A model generated the notes under the pieces. The model had not been told where the DNA came from, did not search any database, and worked only from the letters and a program-made list of their open reading frames with translations. Positions 9,254 through 19,266 of a stretch of DNA of 64,000 bases are shown in pieces (within the stretch, counting starts at the first letter, position 1; each line of letters begins with the position of its first letter). A program made the position numbers and the translations under genes. The stretch comes from Mucilaginibacter sp. UR6-11. GTDB taxonomy: Bacteria; Bacteroidota; Bacteroidia; Sphingobacteriales; Sphingobacteriaceae. The DNA lies in contig NZ_JAJIWO010000003.1 of NCBI RefSeq assembly GCF_020880695.1, forward strand, positions 62,001 to 126,000. The letters are read 5' to 3'.

Positions 9254-10831
9254 TTAATTATAATTCGCTGCCAGTTCTTTCGCTACTGTTTCCAGTACGC
9301 CTGTTAACTGGTCATCAAACTTGCCTGCTTTTAATGCAGCAAGCACTTCGGGGTGACGCAATTCTAACTGGGTTGTAAATTCGCTTTCAAACTCACGGAT
9401 CTTGTTTACCGGTACGCTACGCATTAAGTTTTTGGTACCTAAGTAAATAATAGCTACCTGTTTCTCAACAGATACCGGTGAGTATTGACCTTGTTTCAGG
9501 ATCTCAACGTTACGGGCACCTTTATCCAATACGTTTTTAGTTGAAGCATCTAAATCTGAACCAAATTTAGAGAAAGCCTCAAGCTCGCGGTATTGCGCCT
9601 GGTCCAGTTTTAAAGTACCTGCTACTTTTTTCATTGATTTGATCTGCGCGTTACCACCCACACGTGATACCGAGATACCTACGTTAATAGCCGGACGAAC
9701 ACCTGCGTTAAACAAGTTCGACTCCAGGAAGATCTGACCGTCAGTAATTGAAATTACGTTGGTTGGGATATAGGCTGATACGTCACCTGCCTGTGTTTCG
9801 ATGATAGGTAAGGCGGTTAATGAACCACCACCTTTTACGATACCACGGATAGACTCAGGCAAATCATTCATCGCCTGCGCGATTGAATCATTGGCGTTGA
9901 TCTTGGCGGCACGCTCTAATAAACGGCTGTGCAGGTAAAACACGTCACCAGGATAAGCCTCACGGCCCGGTGGACGACGCAATAACAACGACACTTCGCG
10001 GTAAGCTACCGCTTGTTTTGACAAATCATCATAAACAATTAATGCCGGGCGACCAGTATCACGGAAATACTCGCCGATAGCTGCACCTGCAAACGGAGCA
10101 AAGAACTGCATAGTTGCAGAGTCAGAAGCATTAGCCGCAACGATGATTGAATAAGGCATTGCACCTTTTTCTTCCAAAGCACGAACAATGTTTGCTACCG
10201 TAGATGCTTTTTGACCGCAGGCCACATATATACAGATAACCGGTTTACCGGCATCATAAAATTCTTTTTGGTTGATGATGGTATCAATACAAACCGCAGT
10301 TTTACCGGTCTGGCGATCACCAATAACCAACTCACGCTGGCCACGGCCGATAGGGATCATCGCGTCAATAGCTTTGATACCGGTTTGTAAAGGCTCGGTC
10401 ACCGGCTGACGGTAGATAACACCCGGAGCTTTACGCTCTAAAGGCATTTCATACGTCTGGCCTTCAATAGGTCCTTTACCATCAATAGGCTCGCCCAGTG
10501 TGTTTACAACACGGCCCAGCATACCTTCTCCTACGTTAATAGAAGCAATTTTGTTGGTACGTTTAACTGTATCGCCTTCTTTAATTTCGTCAGACTGGCC
10601 CAATAATACAACACCTACGTTATCCTCTTCCAAGTTTAATACAATGCCTTGTAATCCATTGTCAAACTCAACCAACTCGCCTGATTGTACTTTTGTTAAA
10701 CCGTAAACGCGTGCAATACCATCACCCACCTGGAGTACGGTACCCACTTCTTCTAATTCAGATTCTGACTTGAAACCCGCCAATTGCTGACGCAAAATTG
10801 CCGATACTTCATCTGGTCTTACCTCTACCAT
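9254..10831 (-). CDS. atpA: ATP synthase F1 subunit alpha
   Basis: A 525-residue subunit that forms the non-catalytic nucleotide sites of F1. The P-loop is GDRQTGKT near residue 175. The N-terminal beta-barrel region ([19 protein letters not shown]) and the signature [17 protein letters not shown] are intact. The start [17 protein letters not shown] fits the membrane-binding N-terminal helix. It lies 33 bases after atpH. Confidence 0.98.
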   Translation of the reverse strand: MVEVRPDEVSAILRQQLAGFKSESELEEVGTVLQVGDGIARVYGLTKVQSGELVEFDNGLQGIVLNLEEDNVGVVLLGQSDEIKEGDTVKRTNKIASINVGEGMLGRVVNTLGEPIDGKGPIEGQTYEMPLERKAPGVIYRQPVTEPLQTGIKAIDAMIPIGRGQRELVIGDRQTGKTAVCIDTIINQKEFYDAGKPVICIYVACGQKASTVANIVRALEEKGAMPYSIIVAANASDSATMQFFAPFAGAAIGEYFRDTGRPALIVYDDLSKQAVAYREVSLLLRRPPGREAYPGDVFYLHSRLLERAAKINANDSIAQAMNDLPESIRGIVKGGGSLTALPIIETQAGDVSAYIPTNVISITDGQIFLESNLFNAGVRPAINVGISVSRVGGNAQIKSMKKVAGTLKLDQAQYRELEAFSKFGSDLDASTKNVLDKGARNVEILKQGQYSPVSVEKQVAIIYLGTKNLMRSVPVNKIREFESEFTTQLELRHPEVLAALKAGKFDDQLTGVLETVAKELAANYN

Positions 10832-10864
10832 AGTTTATTTTAATTTTGAGATTTTAATTATTTA

Positions 10865-11410
10865 TTAAACCGTGCCTTGGGCAAAGTTCTTTTTCAATTT
10901 TTTCAGGTTATTTGCTATGCTGGTATCTACCTGCCTGTCGCCGACGGTTAATACAAAACCGCCGATAAGGGTCGGGTCAACTTTAGCTTCCAATACTACT
11001 TCGCCGCCCGCTGCTGCTTTTACCTCAGCCAGGATCTTAGCTTTATTAGCCTCAGATAATGGTGTGGCAGATACTACCGTGGCCTGCGTAATATGTTTCA
11101 AAGTATCATATTGATTAACAAACTCATGCGCCGTAGTATATAATACTTCGCCACGGCCTTTATTAATCATCAGCTTAAAAAACGCAATAGATATTTTGTT
11201 CATCTTACCTTCAAACAAATCAGTAAGAATAGCCAATTTTTTAAGGTGCGATATGATAGGATTACTTAAAACCGCAATTAACTGCGTGTTTGCCTTTAAG
11301 GTTCTCAGGAAAAATGCCATGTCATTGTTTACTTCCTCAAGCGCGTTTTGCTCCTGTGAAAGATCAATGATTGATTTGGCGTACCTGGCTGCTACCGTTA
11401 ATTCTGACAT
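10865..11410 (-). CDS. atpH: ATP synthase F1 subunit delta (OSCP)
   Basis: A 181-residue peripheral-stalk subunit that connects the b subunits to the top of F1. The N-terminal helical domain starts MSELTVAARYAKSIIDLSQ, and the C-terminal signature is DPTLIGGFVLTVGDRQVDTS. Length and position between atpF and atpA are as expected. The gap to atpF holds the second inverted heptad repeat. Confidence 0.95.
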   Translation of the reverse strand: MSELTVAARYAKSIIDLSQEQNALEEVNNDMAFFLRTLKANTQLIAVLSNPIISHLKKLAILTDLFEGKMNKISIAFFKLMINKGRGEVLYTTAHEFVNQYDTLKHITQATVVSATPLSEANKAKILAEVKAAAGGEVVLEAKVDPTLIGGFVLTVGDRQVDTSIANNLKKLKKNFAQGTV

Positions 11411-11415
11411 TTTAT

Positions 11416-11487
11416 TTAGTTGTATGTTGTACGTTTTAAGTTGTAAGTAAAGTGTCGTTAAACCTACAACCTGTAACTTTCAACTTA
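11416..11487. repeat. Inverted heptad repeat in the atpF-atpH spacer
   Basis: The left arm has units GTTGTAT, GTTGTAC, GTTTTAA, GTTGTAA. The right arm has GTTGAAA, GTTACAG, GTTGTAG on the other strand. Architecture and consensus are the same as in the atpA-atpG spacer. Confidence 0.7.
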
Positions 11488-11979
11488 TTATAACTTCACT
11501 TCTTTTAAAAGCTGGCTAACCAGCTCATCCTGTTTTTCCTGATCTGCCAATTGCAGTTTCAATACTTTCTCTGCAATCTCTAATGATAAAGACGCTACCT
11601 GATTTTTAACATCAGCCATCGCTATTGCTTTTTGGTTGTTAATTTCAACACGGGCCATCTCAATCATGCGCGCACCTTCAGTATGTGCCGCTTCTTTAGC
11701 ATCGCTTATGATCTGATCTTTAACTTTTTTGGCCTCATGCAAAATCACATCGCGCTCCGCACGTGCCTGTTTTAATAAGGCATCGTTTTCGGTGGTTAAG
11801 CGTGACATTTCTTCTTTAGCTGCTTCTGCTTTTAATAAAGCATCTTCAATAAAGCGTTCGCGATCAGTAATTGCGCCTAAAATTGGTTTCCAGGCAAACT
11901 TACCCAGTATAAATAACAGGATCAAAAAGGAGATCGTTGTCCAAAAAACTAAACCTATTTCCGGTTTAACTAATTCCAT
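11488..11979 (-). CDS. atpF: ATP synthase F0 subunit b
   Basis: A 163-residue peripheral stalk subunit. It has one N-terminal membrane helix (about residues 8-27, LVFWTTISFLILLFILGKFA) followed by a long charged coiled coil. The ATG at 11977-11979 (MELVKPEIG) is chosen. A longer in-frame reading from 12033 would start inside a hairpin and add a non-conserved extension. A strong hairpin lies 35 bases upstream, between it and atpE. Confidence 0.95.
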   Translation of the reverse strand: MELVKPEIGLVFWTTISFLILLFILGKFAWKPILGAITDRERFIEDALLKAEAAKEEMSRLTTENDALLKQARAERDVILHEAKKVKDQIISDAKEAAHTEGARMIEMARVEINNQKAIAMADVKNQVASLSLEIAEKVLKLQLADQEKQDELVSQLLKEVKL

Positions 11980-12014
11980 AATACTTATTTTAAATTCAGT
12001 TTTAACAAATTTTA

Positions 12015-12050
12015 AAAACGGGCCCGGTGCCAACCGCTCCGGGCCGTTTT
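12015..12050 (-). terminator. Hairpin/attenuator between atpE and atpF
   Basis: Arms AAAACGGCCCGG and CCGGGCCCGTTTT (minus-strand reading) pair with a single bulged G around an 11-base loop. On the transcribed strand the stem is followed by a T/A-rich run. It sits after the c-subunit gene inside the operon and could reduce read-through or stabilise the upstream mRNA. Confidence 0.7.
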
Positions 12051-12075
12051 ACTTTTTTTAGTTTGCGTAATATAA

Positions 12076-12315
<240 letters not shown>

Positions 12316-12336
12316 TTAATAGATAATTAATTCAAA

Positions 12337-13419
12337 TTAATGGTGATGCTCTTCAACGGCCATACCAATAAACAAGGCAGACAGCATCGTGAAAATAAAC
12401 GCCTGTAAGAATGCAACCAGTAACTCAATTACATCCATAAATACCACAAATACAACCGATACCGGTGATATCCAGAGCGTGTTAAAAATAAAAATCAGTG
12501 ATATTAAACTTAATACAATAATGTGGCCGGCGGTAATGTTGGCAAACAAACGTATCATTAACGCAAATGGCCTTGAAATAATACCTATCATCTCAACAGG
12601 CACCATGATGATGTATAACCAAAGCGGGATATCAGGCGCAAAGATGTGTTTCCAGTAATATTTGTTTCCGCTGGCGTTAACAACAATTAAGGTAATTACA
12701 GAAAGCACCAGGGTTACTGCGATATTACCGGTTAAGTTATAACCCCCGGGGAACAAAGGCACCAAACCTAATAAGTTGTTGATCAGGATAAAGAAAAACA
12801 TGGTTAACAGTAAAGGCATGTACTTTACATGTTTTGCACCGATATTAGGGATAGCAACATCATCACGTACAAATAATATAACCGGCTCTATTAATGACTG
12901 AAAACCTTTTGGAGCTTTGCCAACACGGTTTTTATACGATGATGACACGCTGAAAAATACCAACAGCAGTATAATCATGGCCATCCACATACTGGCGACG
13001 TTACGGGTTATGGAAAAATCCCACAATTTATGAGTAGCTTGTTCATTAACCTGGCCGGCGTCATCAACTGCCAGTATTTTATTGTGATCAAGTTTATAAT
13101 TATAATATTTGCCTTTATAAATTACGGTTTCACCTTCTTCATGCCGCTCAATTTTAGCCGATGAAAATACTTCCAAACCTTTATCAGTATAGAGTATAAC
13201 AGGAAGCGGAAGAGAGAATTTTCCGATCATATGCCATGAGTGTGAATCGGCAATGTGCTCTAATATCACTTCTTTTGGACTAAACTTTTTCACCTCGGCG
13301 GTAGTATCCTTTTCTTGCGCAAAAGACAATGCCGGAAATGCGCATACCATTAATAAAACGGCATATTTTAGGAAATTCTTAATTTTTTTTGAGTTCAAAA
13401 TCGACTTATTATTCATCAA
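12337..13419 (-). CDS. atpB: ATP synthase F0 subunit a
   Basis: A 360-residue membrane stator subunit that forms the proton half-channels. The C-terminal two thirds carry the membrane helices, including the segment with the essential Arg (FALMIRLFANITAGH). The first ~130 residues are an extension: a signal-like hydrophobic segment ending in FAQ, then a soluble domain. Such an extension is usual in Bacteroidota and absent in E. coli. The histidine-rich C-terminus is EEHHH. Confidence 0.96.
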   Translation of the reverse strand: MMNNKSILNSKKIKNFLKYAVLLMVCAFPALSFAQEKDTTAEVKKFSPKEVILEHIADSHSWHMIGKFSLPLPVILYTDKGLEVFSSAKIERHEEGETVIYKGKYYNYKLDHNKILAVDDAGQVNEQATHKLWDFSITRNVASMWMAMIILLLVFFSVSSSYKNRVGKAPKGFQSLIEPVILFVRDDVAIPNIGAKHVKYMPLLLTMFFFILINNLLGLVPLFPGGYNLTGNIAVTLVLSVITLIVVNASGNKYYWKHIFAPDIPLWLYIIMVPVEMIGIISRPFALMIRLFANITAGHIIVLSLISLIFIFNTLWISPVSVVFVVFMDVIELLVAFLQAFIFTMLSALFIGMAVEEHHH

Positions 13420-13430
13420 AATGAAGTTTT

Positions 13431-13817
13431 TTACCTTAATTTTTGGTTGCGCAAGTTACGCAACAAAGTATGAATTTCAAAGGCCATATTTAAGAAATAT
13501 ATGTAAAAAAAATCAGCCACAAAAATGTACTTGTTTAGCCGGTTTTTGAGGATAAAAATGAGTGCAAAAAACAGGCAGGCTAATATCTTAAATACGGTAG
13601 CGCCCAGGAAAAACTGCGCCCCCGCTTCCGGATTTATTTGCTGGCCTATTAATATGGTAATAACCACTAAAAATGTAAGCGCGGAGAGAAAGGCAAACAC
13701 CAGCCAAAAATGAGGGATGATCAAATCCTCGTGGCCGATATACGTTAATAATAGCGGCAATATGGCTAAACCGATATTGAATAATATACAGGATAAAAGC
13801 GTGGGCAGTAATTTCAA
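13431..13817 (-). CDS. Small membrane protein of the atp operon (unknown function)
   Basis: A 128-residue protein with about four hydrophobic helices and a basic C-terminus (LRNLRNQKLR). It lies between atpZ (4-base overlap) and atpB (11 bases), so it is part of the ATP synthase operon. Placement and topology suggest an AtpI-like assembly role, but no family motif is clear enough to assign it. Confidence 0.75.
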   Translation of the reverse strand: MKLLPTLLSCILFNIGLAILPLLLTYIGHEDLIIPHFWLVFAFLSALTFLVVITILIGQQINPEAGAQFFLGATVFKILACLFFALIFILKNRLNKYIFVADFFYIYFLNMAFEIHTLLRNLRNQKLR

Positions 13818-14032
13818 CTTTTTAACGATTTAATAACCATATATAATGATATAAATACGCCAATAAGCGACAATATAGCTGTTACCCACTTGGTTTGATG
13901 GCCGGTAGCTTCATCAATTTTATACCCTGCAAAAGCAAAAACACCTATCACCGCCACCATCTGGAAGGCAATACCCGTGAATTTGGCTAAAGCGCTGGTC
14001 TCTTTGTCATTATTGGATTCATTTTCTTGCAT
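13814..14032 (-). CDS. AtpZ/AtpI-type ATP synthase accessory protein
   Basis: A 72-residue protein with a charged N-terminus and two membrane helices (FQMVAVIGVFAFAGYKID and AILSLIGVFISLYMVIKSL). The GYKIDE linker between the helices is typical of the AtpZ/AtpI family, thought to help c-ring assembly or cation supply. It is the first gene of the operon. The ATG at 14030-14032 is preferred over an upstream in-frame TTG at 14036-14038, which overlaps the -7 element. Confidence 0.8.
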   Translation of the reverse strand: MQENESNNDKETSALAKFTGIAFQMVAVIGVFAFAGYKIDEATGHQTKWVTAILSLIGVFISLYMVIKSLKS

Positions 14033-14035
14033 CCG

Positions 14036-14043
14036 CAAATTTA
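14036..14043 (-). promoter_or_regulatory. -7 element directly before the first gene of the atp operon
   Basis: The minus strand reads TAAATTTG, an exact TAnnTTTG match, ending only 3 bases before the atpZ ATG. No good -33 element is visible at the usual distance, so the assignment rests on the -7 match and position. Confidence 0.45.
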
Positions 14044-14097
14044 TTAAATCCTATTGCATAATGTTTACTAAATTAGCAAGGCTTTTATAATCCCAAT

Positions 14098-16887
14098 TTG
14101 AACTTGAGGCGCAACTATATATCCATTGTAAATAAGCAAGTTAATTTTTGGGGAGTGGTACTGATACTGCTTGCCGCGGGCTGTTCTTTTGAAAAACAGA
14201 CAGGTTTTAACCGTACAATGCAAAATTTAACTGCTCATTATAATATATTATATAATGCAAACGAGTTGCTGCGTCAAAAACAGGAAACCTACGCGGGCAC
14301 TTATATTGATCAGTATACAGCTATATTAAGTGTTTACCAGGACACCATTGCGTACGGCACCGCACCCGACAAAGATCTGGACGCCGCCATATTTAAAGCT
14401 AATACCATTATTAATGAAAAAGAGCAAAGCAAATACATTGGCAGCGCCTACCTGGTATTAGGCAAAGCAAACTTTTTGGCCGGCAGGTTTTTTGACGCGG
14501 TTGAATTTTTCAGCTATGTGATGCGTTCATTCCCTACCGAGAGCAATCTTGTCCAGGAGGCTGCCGCCTGGAAAGTGCGCGCCCTGTTATATTTAAACAA
14601 TAAAAAAGAAGCCGGTTCAACTTTAGATTCGGCTTTTGCAAACGTTGACCCCAAAAAGCATGCAACTACCGATCTGTACGCTGCCGCTTTACAGTATAAT
14701 ATCAACACCCAAAATTACGTCGAAGCAGAGGCTATGGCCAGGAAATCCATACTTTACAGTAAAGAGAGCAGCCAAAAACTACGCCGGACATTTATATTGG
14801 GCCAGCTGCAGGAGGTTAATCACGAAAACAATGAAGCGCTGCTAAGTTACAAGCGTATTGTAAAAAGTAATGCACCATTTGAGATGGCCTTTAATGCCAA
14901 CTTAAATCGCATCCGGATTGAAGATATGCGCAAGGGGGTTAAAATTAACCGCATTGACCTTTTGCTGAGTTTGCTGAAAGATGAAAACAATACCGATTTT
15001 AATGACCAGATCTATTTCCAGGTAGCCGAGATCTACGCGGCTGATAAGGACATTGCCAATGCTTTAAAATATTACCGGTTATCAACCCGCAGCAGTTCAA
15101 AAAATCAAAATCAGAAGGGACTGTCATACCTGCGCATTGCCGATATAGATTTTAACATCCGGGCCGATTATGTGAATGCCAAAAAATATTATGACAGCAC
15201 CCTAACCAACCTGTCGCCCGCCTACCCGGGTTATCAGGCCATCCAAAAGAAAAGCAATAACCTGCAACTATTGGTTGATAAGCTGCAGCTAATAGCCCGC
15301 GAGGACACGCTGCAGATGCTGGCCAAACTGGATGAGCCGGCACGCCTTAAAGCGATAGACGCTATGGTAACCGCGCAGATATTGCAGCAGCAAACCGTTG
15401 CCGGCACCAGCAACCTACCGGCTTCAAATAAGCCTTTTGGTACCACAAATATCAACACACCTACTGCCAAACCGGCCACAGGCAGCAGTTTTTATTTTTA
15501 TAACCCTACGGCGGTGAGCCAGGGGTACACCGAATTTAACCGCCGGTGGGGCGACCGCAAGCTTGAAGATAACTGGCGCCGGGGCAACAAACCGGGCGGC
15601 AGCACCAATAACCCAAACGCAGTGCCGGCCGTTGCGGCCATAGCCGATCCGGACGTGCTGCCCAATGATATGCGCAAAAGCAAAACTGATGTATCTGCAG
15701 GCGGATACCGGCAGACCCTTTTACAGAACCTGCCGCTGACACCGCTTTTACTGGCACAGTCAAACACACGTATATATAACGCCTACCTGGATATCGCAAA
15801 TTTTTACCGTGATATATTGGAAGATAAAAAAGAAGCTATAGTTAACTACGAGCATTTATTAGCCAAATATCCGGATGACACCAACAAGGCGCCGGTATAT
15901 TACAGCTTATACCGGTTGTACAGCGATGACGATCCGGCGAAATCATTAGCCTATAAAAACAGGTTGTTGAAAGAATATCCTGAAACCGTTTTCGCCAAAG
16001 TAATTATCGATCCTGACTACAGCAAAAAAATCGACGACAAGGATTCAAAATTCAATGATGCCTATAATGACGTTTATGATCTTTATCGCCGGGGAAAATA
16101 TGCGCAGGTTATCAGCAGTAGCGATAGCCTGATGAAACAATATCCGGGGAATAAGTTACTGGCGCAACTTTATTATCTGCGGGCCATCTCATCCGGGCAC
16201 CTGGAAAAGGTTATGCCTTTCCGCACCGAACTGCAGCAGATTGCCAATACCTATCCTGACGATCAGTTAATAACCCCGCTGGTTAAACAACACCTGGCTT
16301 ATATTGATGCCAATAATGAGCAGCTGGGCACACAGGATTTTGCCATCATGAATAATGAAACCGGCGACGGCCTGTTTACGCCACCGGTTGAATATCAAAA
16401 GGACGCCGTATTTAACCGGAACCGCGAGTTTGTAGTTTTAAATGACCGGCCGGCTGAACTCAAACCCGCAGCAAAGCAGCCGGTGGCGGCGGCACCTGTT
16501 AAACAACAGGCAACTACCCTGTTTGCTGAGCGTGACAGTACCAACTATTATTTTGTGATCAATGTAAGTACCGGCACAACAGATCTGTCCTCGTCGCGTT
16601 TTGGGATCGGGCAATTTAACCGGACAAATTTCCAGGCAAGCCCGCTAAGGCACCAGCTCAAAAATGCCGGCCCGGATAACCAGCTGATTGCCGTGGGGCG
16701 TTTCCGCGGCTTAACCCCGGCAAAAGATTATGCCAGGTCCATTATCCCGTTAATGCCGCAGATAATGAAAGTATCGCCGGATAAATACAGTTTTTTTATC
16801 ATAACCCAAGAAAATCTGAATAAATTAGCCAACAAAAAATCATTGGATGATTATATTGAGTATTATCAACAAACCCTATTAAAATAA
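14098..16887 (+). CDS. sprE: T9SS-associated TPR lipoprotein SprE/PorW
   Basis: A large (up to 929 residues) lipoprotein. The signal peptide ends in the lipobox LLAAGC near residue 29, followed by the family-typical segment FNRTMQNLTAHYNILYNANE. TPR-like helical repeats occupy roughly residues 100-420 and 580-760, separated by a low-complexity Pro/Asn/Thr-rich linker. The C-terminal ~110 residues (YYFVINVSTGT...YSFFIITQENLNKLANK) match the end of SprE/PorW proteins. SprE is needed for type IX secretion and gliding in Flavobacterium johnsoniae. No ATG precedes the signal peptide; TTG at 14098 or 14104 are the plausible starts. The stop overlaps the next gene by 1 base. Confidence 0.88.
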   Translation: MNLRRNYISIVNKQVNFWGVVLILLAAGCSFEKQTGFNRTMQNLTAHYNILYNANELLRQKQETYAGTYIDQYTAILSVYQDTIAYGTAPDKDLDAAIFKANTIINEKEQSKYIGSAYLVLGKANFLAGRFFDAVEFFSYVMRSFPTESNLVQEAAAWKVRALLYLNNKKEAGSTLDSAFANVDPKKHATTDLYAAALQYNINTQNYVEAEAMARKSILYSKESSQKLRRTFILGQLQEVNHENNEALLSYKRIVKSNAPFEMAFNANLNRIRIEDMRKGVKINRIDLLLSLLKDENNTDFNDQIYFQVAEIYAADKDIANALKYYRLSTRSSSKNQNQKGLSYLRIADIDFNIRADYVNAKKYYDSTLTNLSPAYPGYQAIQKKSNNLQLLVDKLQLIAREDTLQMLAKLDEPARLKAIDAMVTAQILQQQTVAGTSNLPASNKPFGTTNINTPTAKPATGSSFYFYNPTAVSQGYTEFNRRWGDRKLEDNWRRGNKPGGSTNNPNAVPAVAAIADPDVLPNDMRKSKTDVSAGGYRQTLLQNLPLTPLLLAQSNTRIYNAYLDIANFYRDILEDKKEAIVNYEHLLAKYPDDTNKAPVYYSLYRLYSDDDPAKSLAYKNRLLKEYPETVFAKVIIDPDYSKKIDDKDSKFNDAYNDVYDLYRRGKYAQVISSSDSLMKQYPGNKLLAQLYYLRAISSGHLEKVMPFRTELQQIANTYPDDQLITPLVKQHLAYIDANNEQLGTQDFAIMNNETGDGLFTPPVEYQKDAVFNRNREFVVLNDRPAELKPAAKQPVAAAPVKQQATTLFAERDSTNYYFVINVSTGTTDLSSSRFGIGQFNRTNFQASPLRHQLKNAGPDNQLIAVGRFRGLTPAKDYARSIIPLMPQIMKVSPDKYSFFIITQENLNKLANKKSLDDYIEYYQQTLLK

Positions 16888-19130
16888 TGATCAATAAATT
16901 AGCACCGCAGGACATCAAAAGATACAACTGGTATATCTGGAGGTTCTTTATAGGCTGTTTTGCATTTGTAGTAATATTAATAGGGCTTACAACATTCGGC
17001 GCATTTGGCACCCTGCCATCGTTGCGCGATCTGGAAAACCCTAAAAGTGACCAGGCATCAGAGATCATTTCGGCTGATAAGCAGGTCATCGGCAAATACT
17101 ATTTTAAAAATCGCTCAAGTGTTAACTTCAGGGACATATCACCTAACGTGATAAACGCGCTGATAGCCAAAGAAGATAATCACTTTTATTCGCACTCGGG
17201 TATTGACTTCTGGAGGACGTTTTCAATTATACCTTATAACTTAATAGGCAGAAAACAGGGAGCCAGTACGCTTACCCAACAGCTGGCGTTAAACCTTTTC
17301 TCTGACCATGCAAGGGCACACAACCCTTTAAAAAGAGTTATTCAAAAGCTGCAGGAATTGATTATTGCCGTGCGTATTGAAAAACATTATACCAAGCAGG
17401 AGATCATCACCATGTACCTTAACACGGTTGATTTTGGCTCAAACACGTTTGGTATTGCCTCGGCAGCACAAACCTATTTTAATACAACACCGGCTAAACT
17501 AACGGCCGACCAGGCCGCAACCCTGATACAGATGCTTACGGCGCCCACTAAAAACTCGCCGGTAAGGCACCCGGACAGGGCGCTCAACAACCGTAATTTT
17601 GTACTGAACCGCATGGCCAGCGAAGGTTTTATAAGCGACGGGCAGGCCGCAGAGTATAAAGCCAAGCCATTGGGCATTGATTATCACCAGGTAGATCATA
17701 ATGAAGGTTTGGCCCCCTACTTCCGTTCGGTTTTAAGGGATGATGTCAAAAGGATCCTGTCGACCGTTAATAAAGCCGATGGTACGCCTTATGATATTGA
17801 CCGCGACGGACTTAAAATATATACCACCATTAACGCCAGCATGCAGCAGTATGCCGAAGACGCGCAACGCGAATGGATGCGCAAGCTGCAAAATCAGTTT
17901 AACACGCAGTGGAAGGGTGTCAGGTTGGCTAGCAAGATCAAGAACTATAAATTACTGATAGACCAGGGCATACACCAGTCTGACCGTTATCGCGAGTTAA
18001 AAGCGGACGGACTGTCTGACGAAGAAATAGCGGATAACTTTAATACACCCGACACGCTGAACCTGTTTACCTGGCGCGGAAATATTGATACGATCATGAA
18101 GCCGGTTGACTCGGTTATCTATTGTAAAATGCTTTTGCGGAATGCCTTAATGAGCATGGATCCAACAACAGGTTATGTTAAGGCCTGGGTAGGCGGCATC
18201 AATTTTGAACACTTTAAATATGACCAGGTAAAACAAGGCGCACGCCAGGTAGGGTCCACGGCTAAGCCGTTTACCTATGCAGTGGCTATTGGCAACGGTT
18301 ACTCGCCCTGTTTCCAGGTAAATAATGTACCGATAACGATATCAGGTTATGGCGGCCAGGATTGGAAACCCGGCTCATCGCCGCTGGAGACCTTACCGGG
18401 TATGATAACTCTGCGCGCAGCACTGGCCCATTCGCAAAACTGGGTAACGGCGTATATCATGAATGAAGTAAAGCCCGAACCTGTAGCCGAACTGATAAAA
18501 AGAATGGGCATCCATAATGATGTGCCGCCTTATCCAAGTATTTGCCTGGGTGTATTTGACGCCACGGTAATGGATATGACCGCGGCCTATTCGGTATTTG
18601 CCAACCACGGGATCTGGACAGAACCTACTTATTTACTTCGTATCGAAGATAAAAACGGTAACGAAATATACAGCTACACGCCCAAGGTTAAGCAGGTGAT
18701 GAATGAGCAAAACGCCTATGTAATGGTTGATATGCTGAAAAGCGTAGTGGATATGAAAGGAGCAACCGGTAACCGGTTGCGTTGGATGTTTAACTTTACC
18801 AACCCTATTGCCGGTAAAACAGGCACCACCTCTGACAACTCCGACGGTTGGTTTATCGGCGTTACGCCAAAACTGGTTACCGGCGTATGGACAGGCTGCG
18901 AGAACCGTGATTTCCATTTCCGTACAACCGCTATGGGCGAGGGTTCAAATTCGGCACTGCCTATTTTTGCGCTTTATCTTAAAAAGGTTTATGCGGATGA
19001 ATCATTGGGCATCAAAAAGAATATCGACTTTGAGTTGCCCAAAAATGGATTAACCACCGTATTGGATTGCGACCTCTATTCTCAACAGCAAAAAGGGACC
19101 AACGAGATAGAGAAGAAATTGAGTTTTTAA
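16887..19130 (+). CDS. Class A penicillin-binding protein (bifunctional transglycosylase/transpeptidase, PBP1A-like)
   Basis: A 747-residue peptidoglycan synthase with a single N-terminal membrane anchor (about residues 21-43). The GT51 transglycosylase domain has KEDNHFYSHSGID (catalytic Glu 96) and GASTLTQQLALNL. The transpeptidase domain has the SxxK box in GSTAKPF (about residue 455), SxN as SQN, and KTG in AGKTGTTSDNSDGWF. All catalytic motifs are intact. The ATG overlaps the sprE stop codon (TAATG), so the two genes are translationally coupled. Confidence 0.96.
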   Translation: MINKLAPQDIKRYNWYIWRFFIGCFAFVVILIGLTTFGAFGTLPSLRDLENPKSDQASEIISADKQVIGKYYFKNRSSVNFRDISPNVINALIAKEDNHFYSHSGIDFWRTFSIIPYNLIGRKQGASTLTQQLALNLFSDHARAHNPLKRVIQKLQELIIAVRIEKHYTKQEIITMYLNTVDFGSNTFGIASAAQTYFNTTPAKLTADQAATLIQMLTAPTKNSPVRHPDRALNNRNFVLNRMASEGFISDGQAAEYKAKPLGIDYHQVDHNEGLAPYFRSVLRDDVKRILSTVNKADGTPYDIDRDGLKIYTTINASMQQYAEDAQREWMRKLQNQFNTQWKGVRLASKIKNYKLLIDQGIHQSDRYRELKADGLSDEEIADNFNTPDTLNLFTWRGNIDTIMKPVDSVIYCKMLLRNALMSMDPTTGYVKAWVGGINFEHFKYDQVKQGARQVGSTAKPFTYAVAIGNGYSPCFQVNNVPITISGYGGQDWKPGSSPLETLPGMITLRAALAHSQNWVTAYIMNEVKPEPVAELIKRMGIHNDVPPYPSICLGVFDATVMDMTAAYSVFANHGIWTEPTYLLRIEDKNGNEIYSYTPKVKQVMNEQNAYVMVDMLKSVVDMKGATGNRLRWMFNFTNPIAGKTGTTSDNSDGWFIGVTPKLVTGVWTGCENRDFHFRTTAMGEGSNSALPIFALYLKKVYADESLGIKKNIDFELPKNGLTTVLDCDLYSQQQKGTNEIEKKLSF

Positions 19131-19157
19131 TTTGAGCCTGCTGGCTTTTAAAATATT

Positions 19158-19192
19158 TGTCATTTCAAACGACAGGGAGTAATCTTATACGC
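19158..19192 (+). repeat. Degenerate half copy of the palindromic repeat seen at 45176-45267
   Basis: TGTCATTTC followed by a spacer and AATCTTATACGC resembles the left half of the 92-bp palindrome, with substitutions. The right arm is absent. It lies in the 136-bp gap before uvrC. Confidence 0.5.
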
Positions 19193-19266
19193 ATTTATCC
19201 CGTTATTTTGTAAAAGATAGCTCTTGTAACCTGTTGGGATAACGGACGAGACACTGGTAATAATTA

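Noticed and set aside
11980..12033. N-terminal extension of atpF
   Set aside because: The extra 18 codons run through a terminator-like hairpin and precede the conserved MELVKPEIG start.
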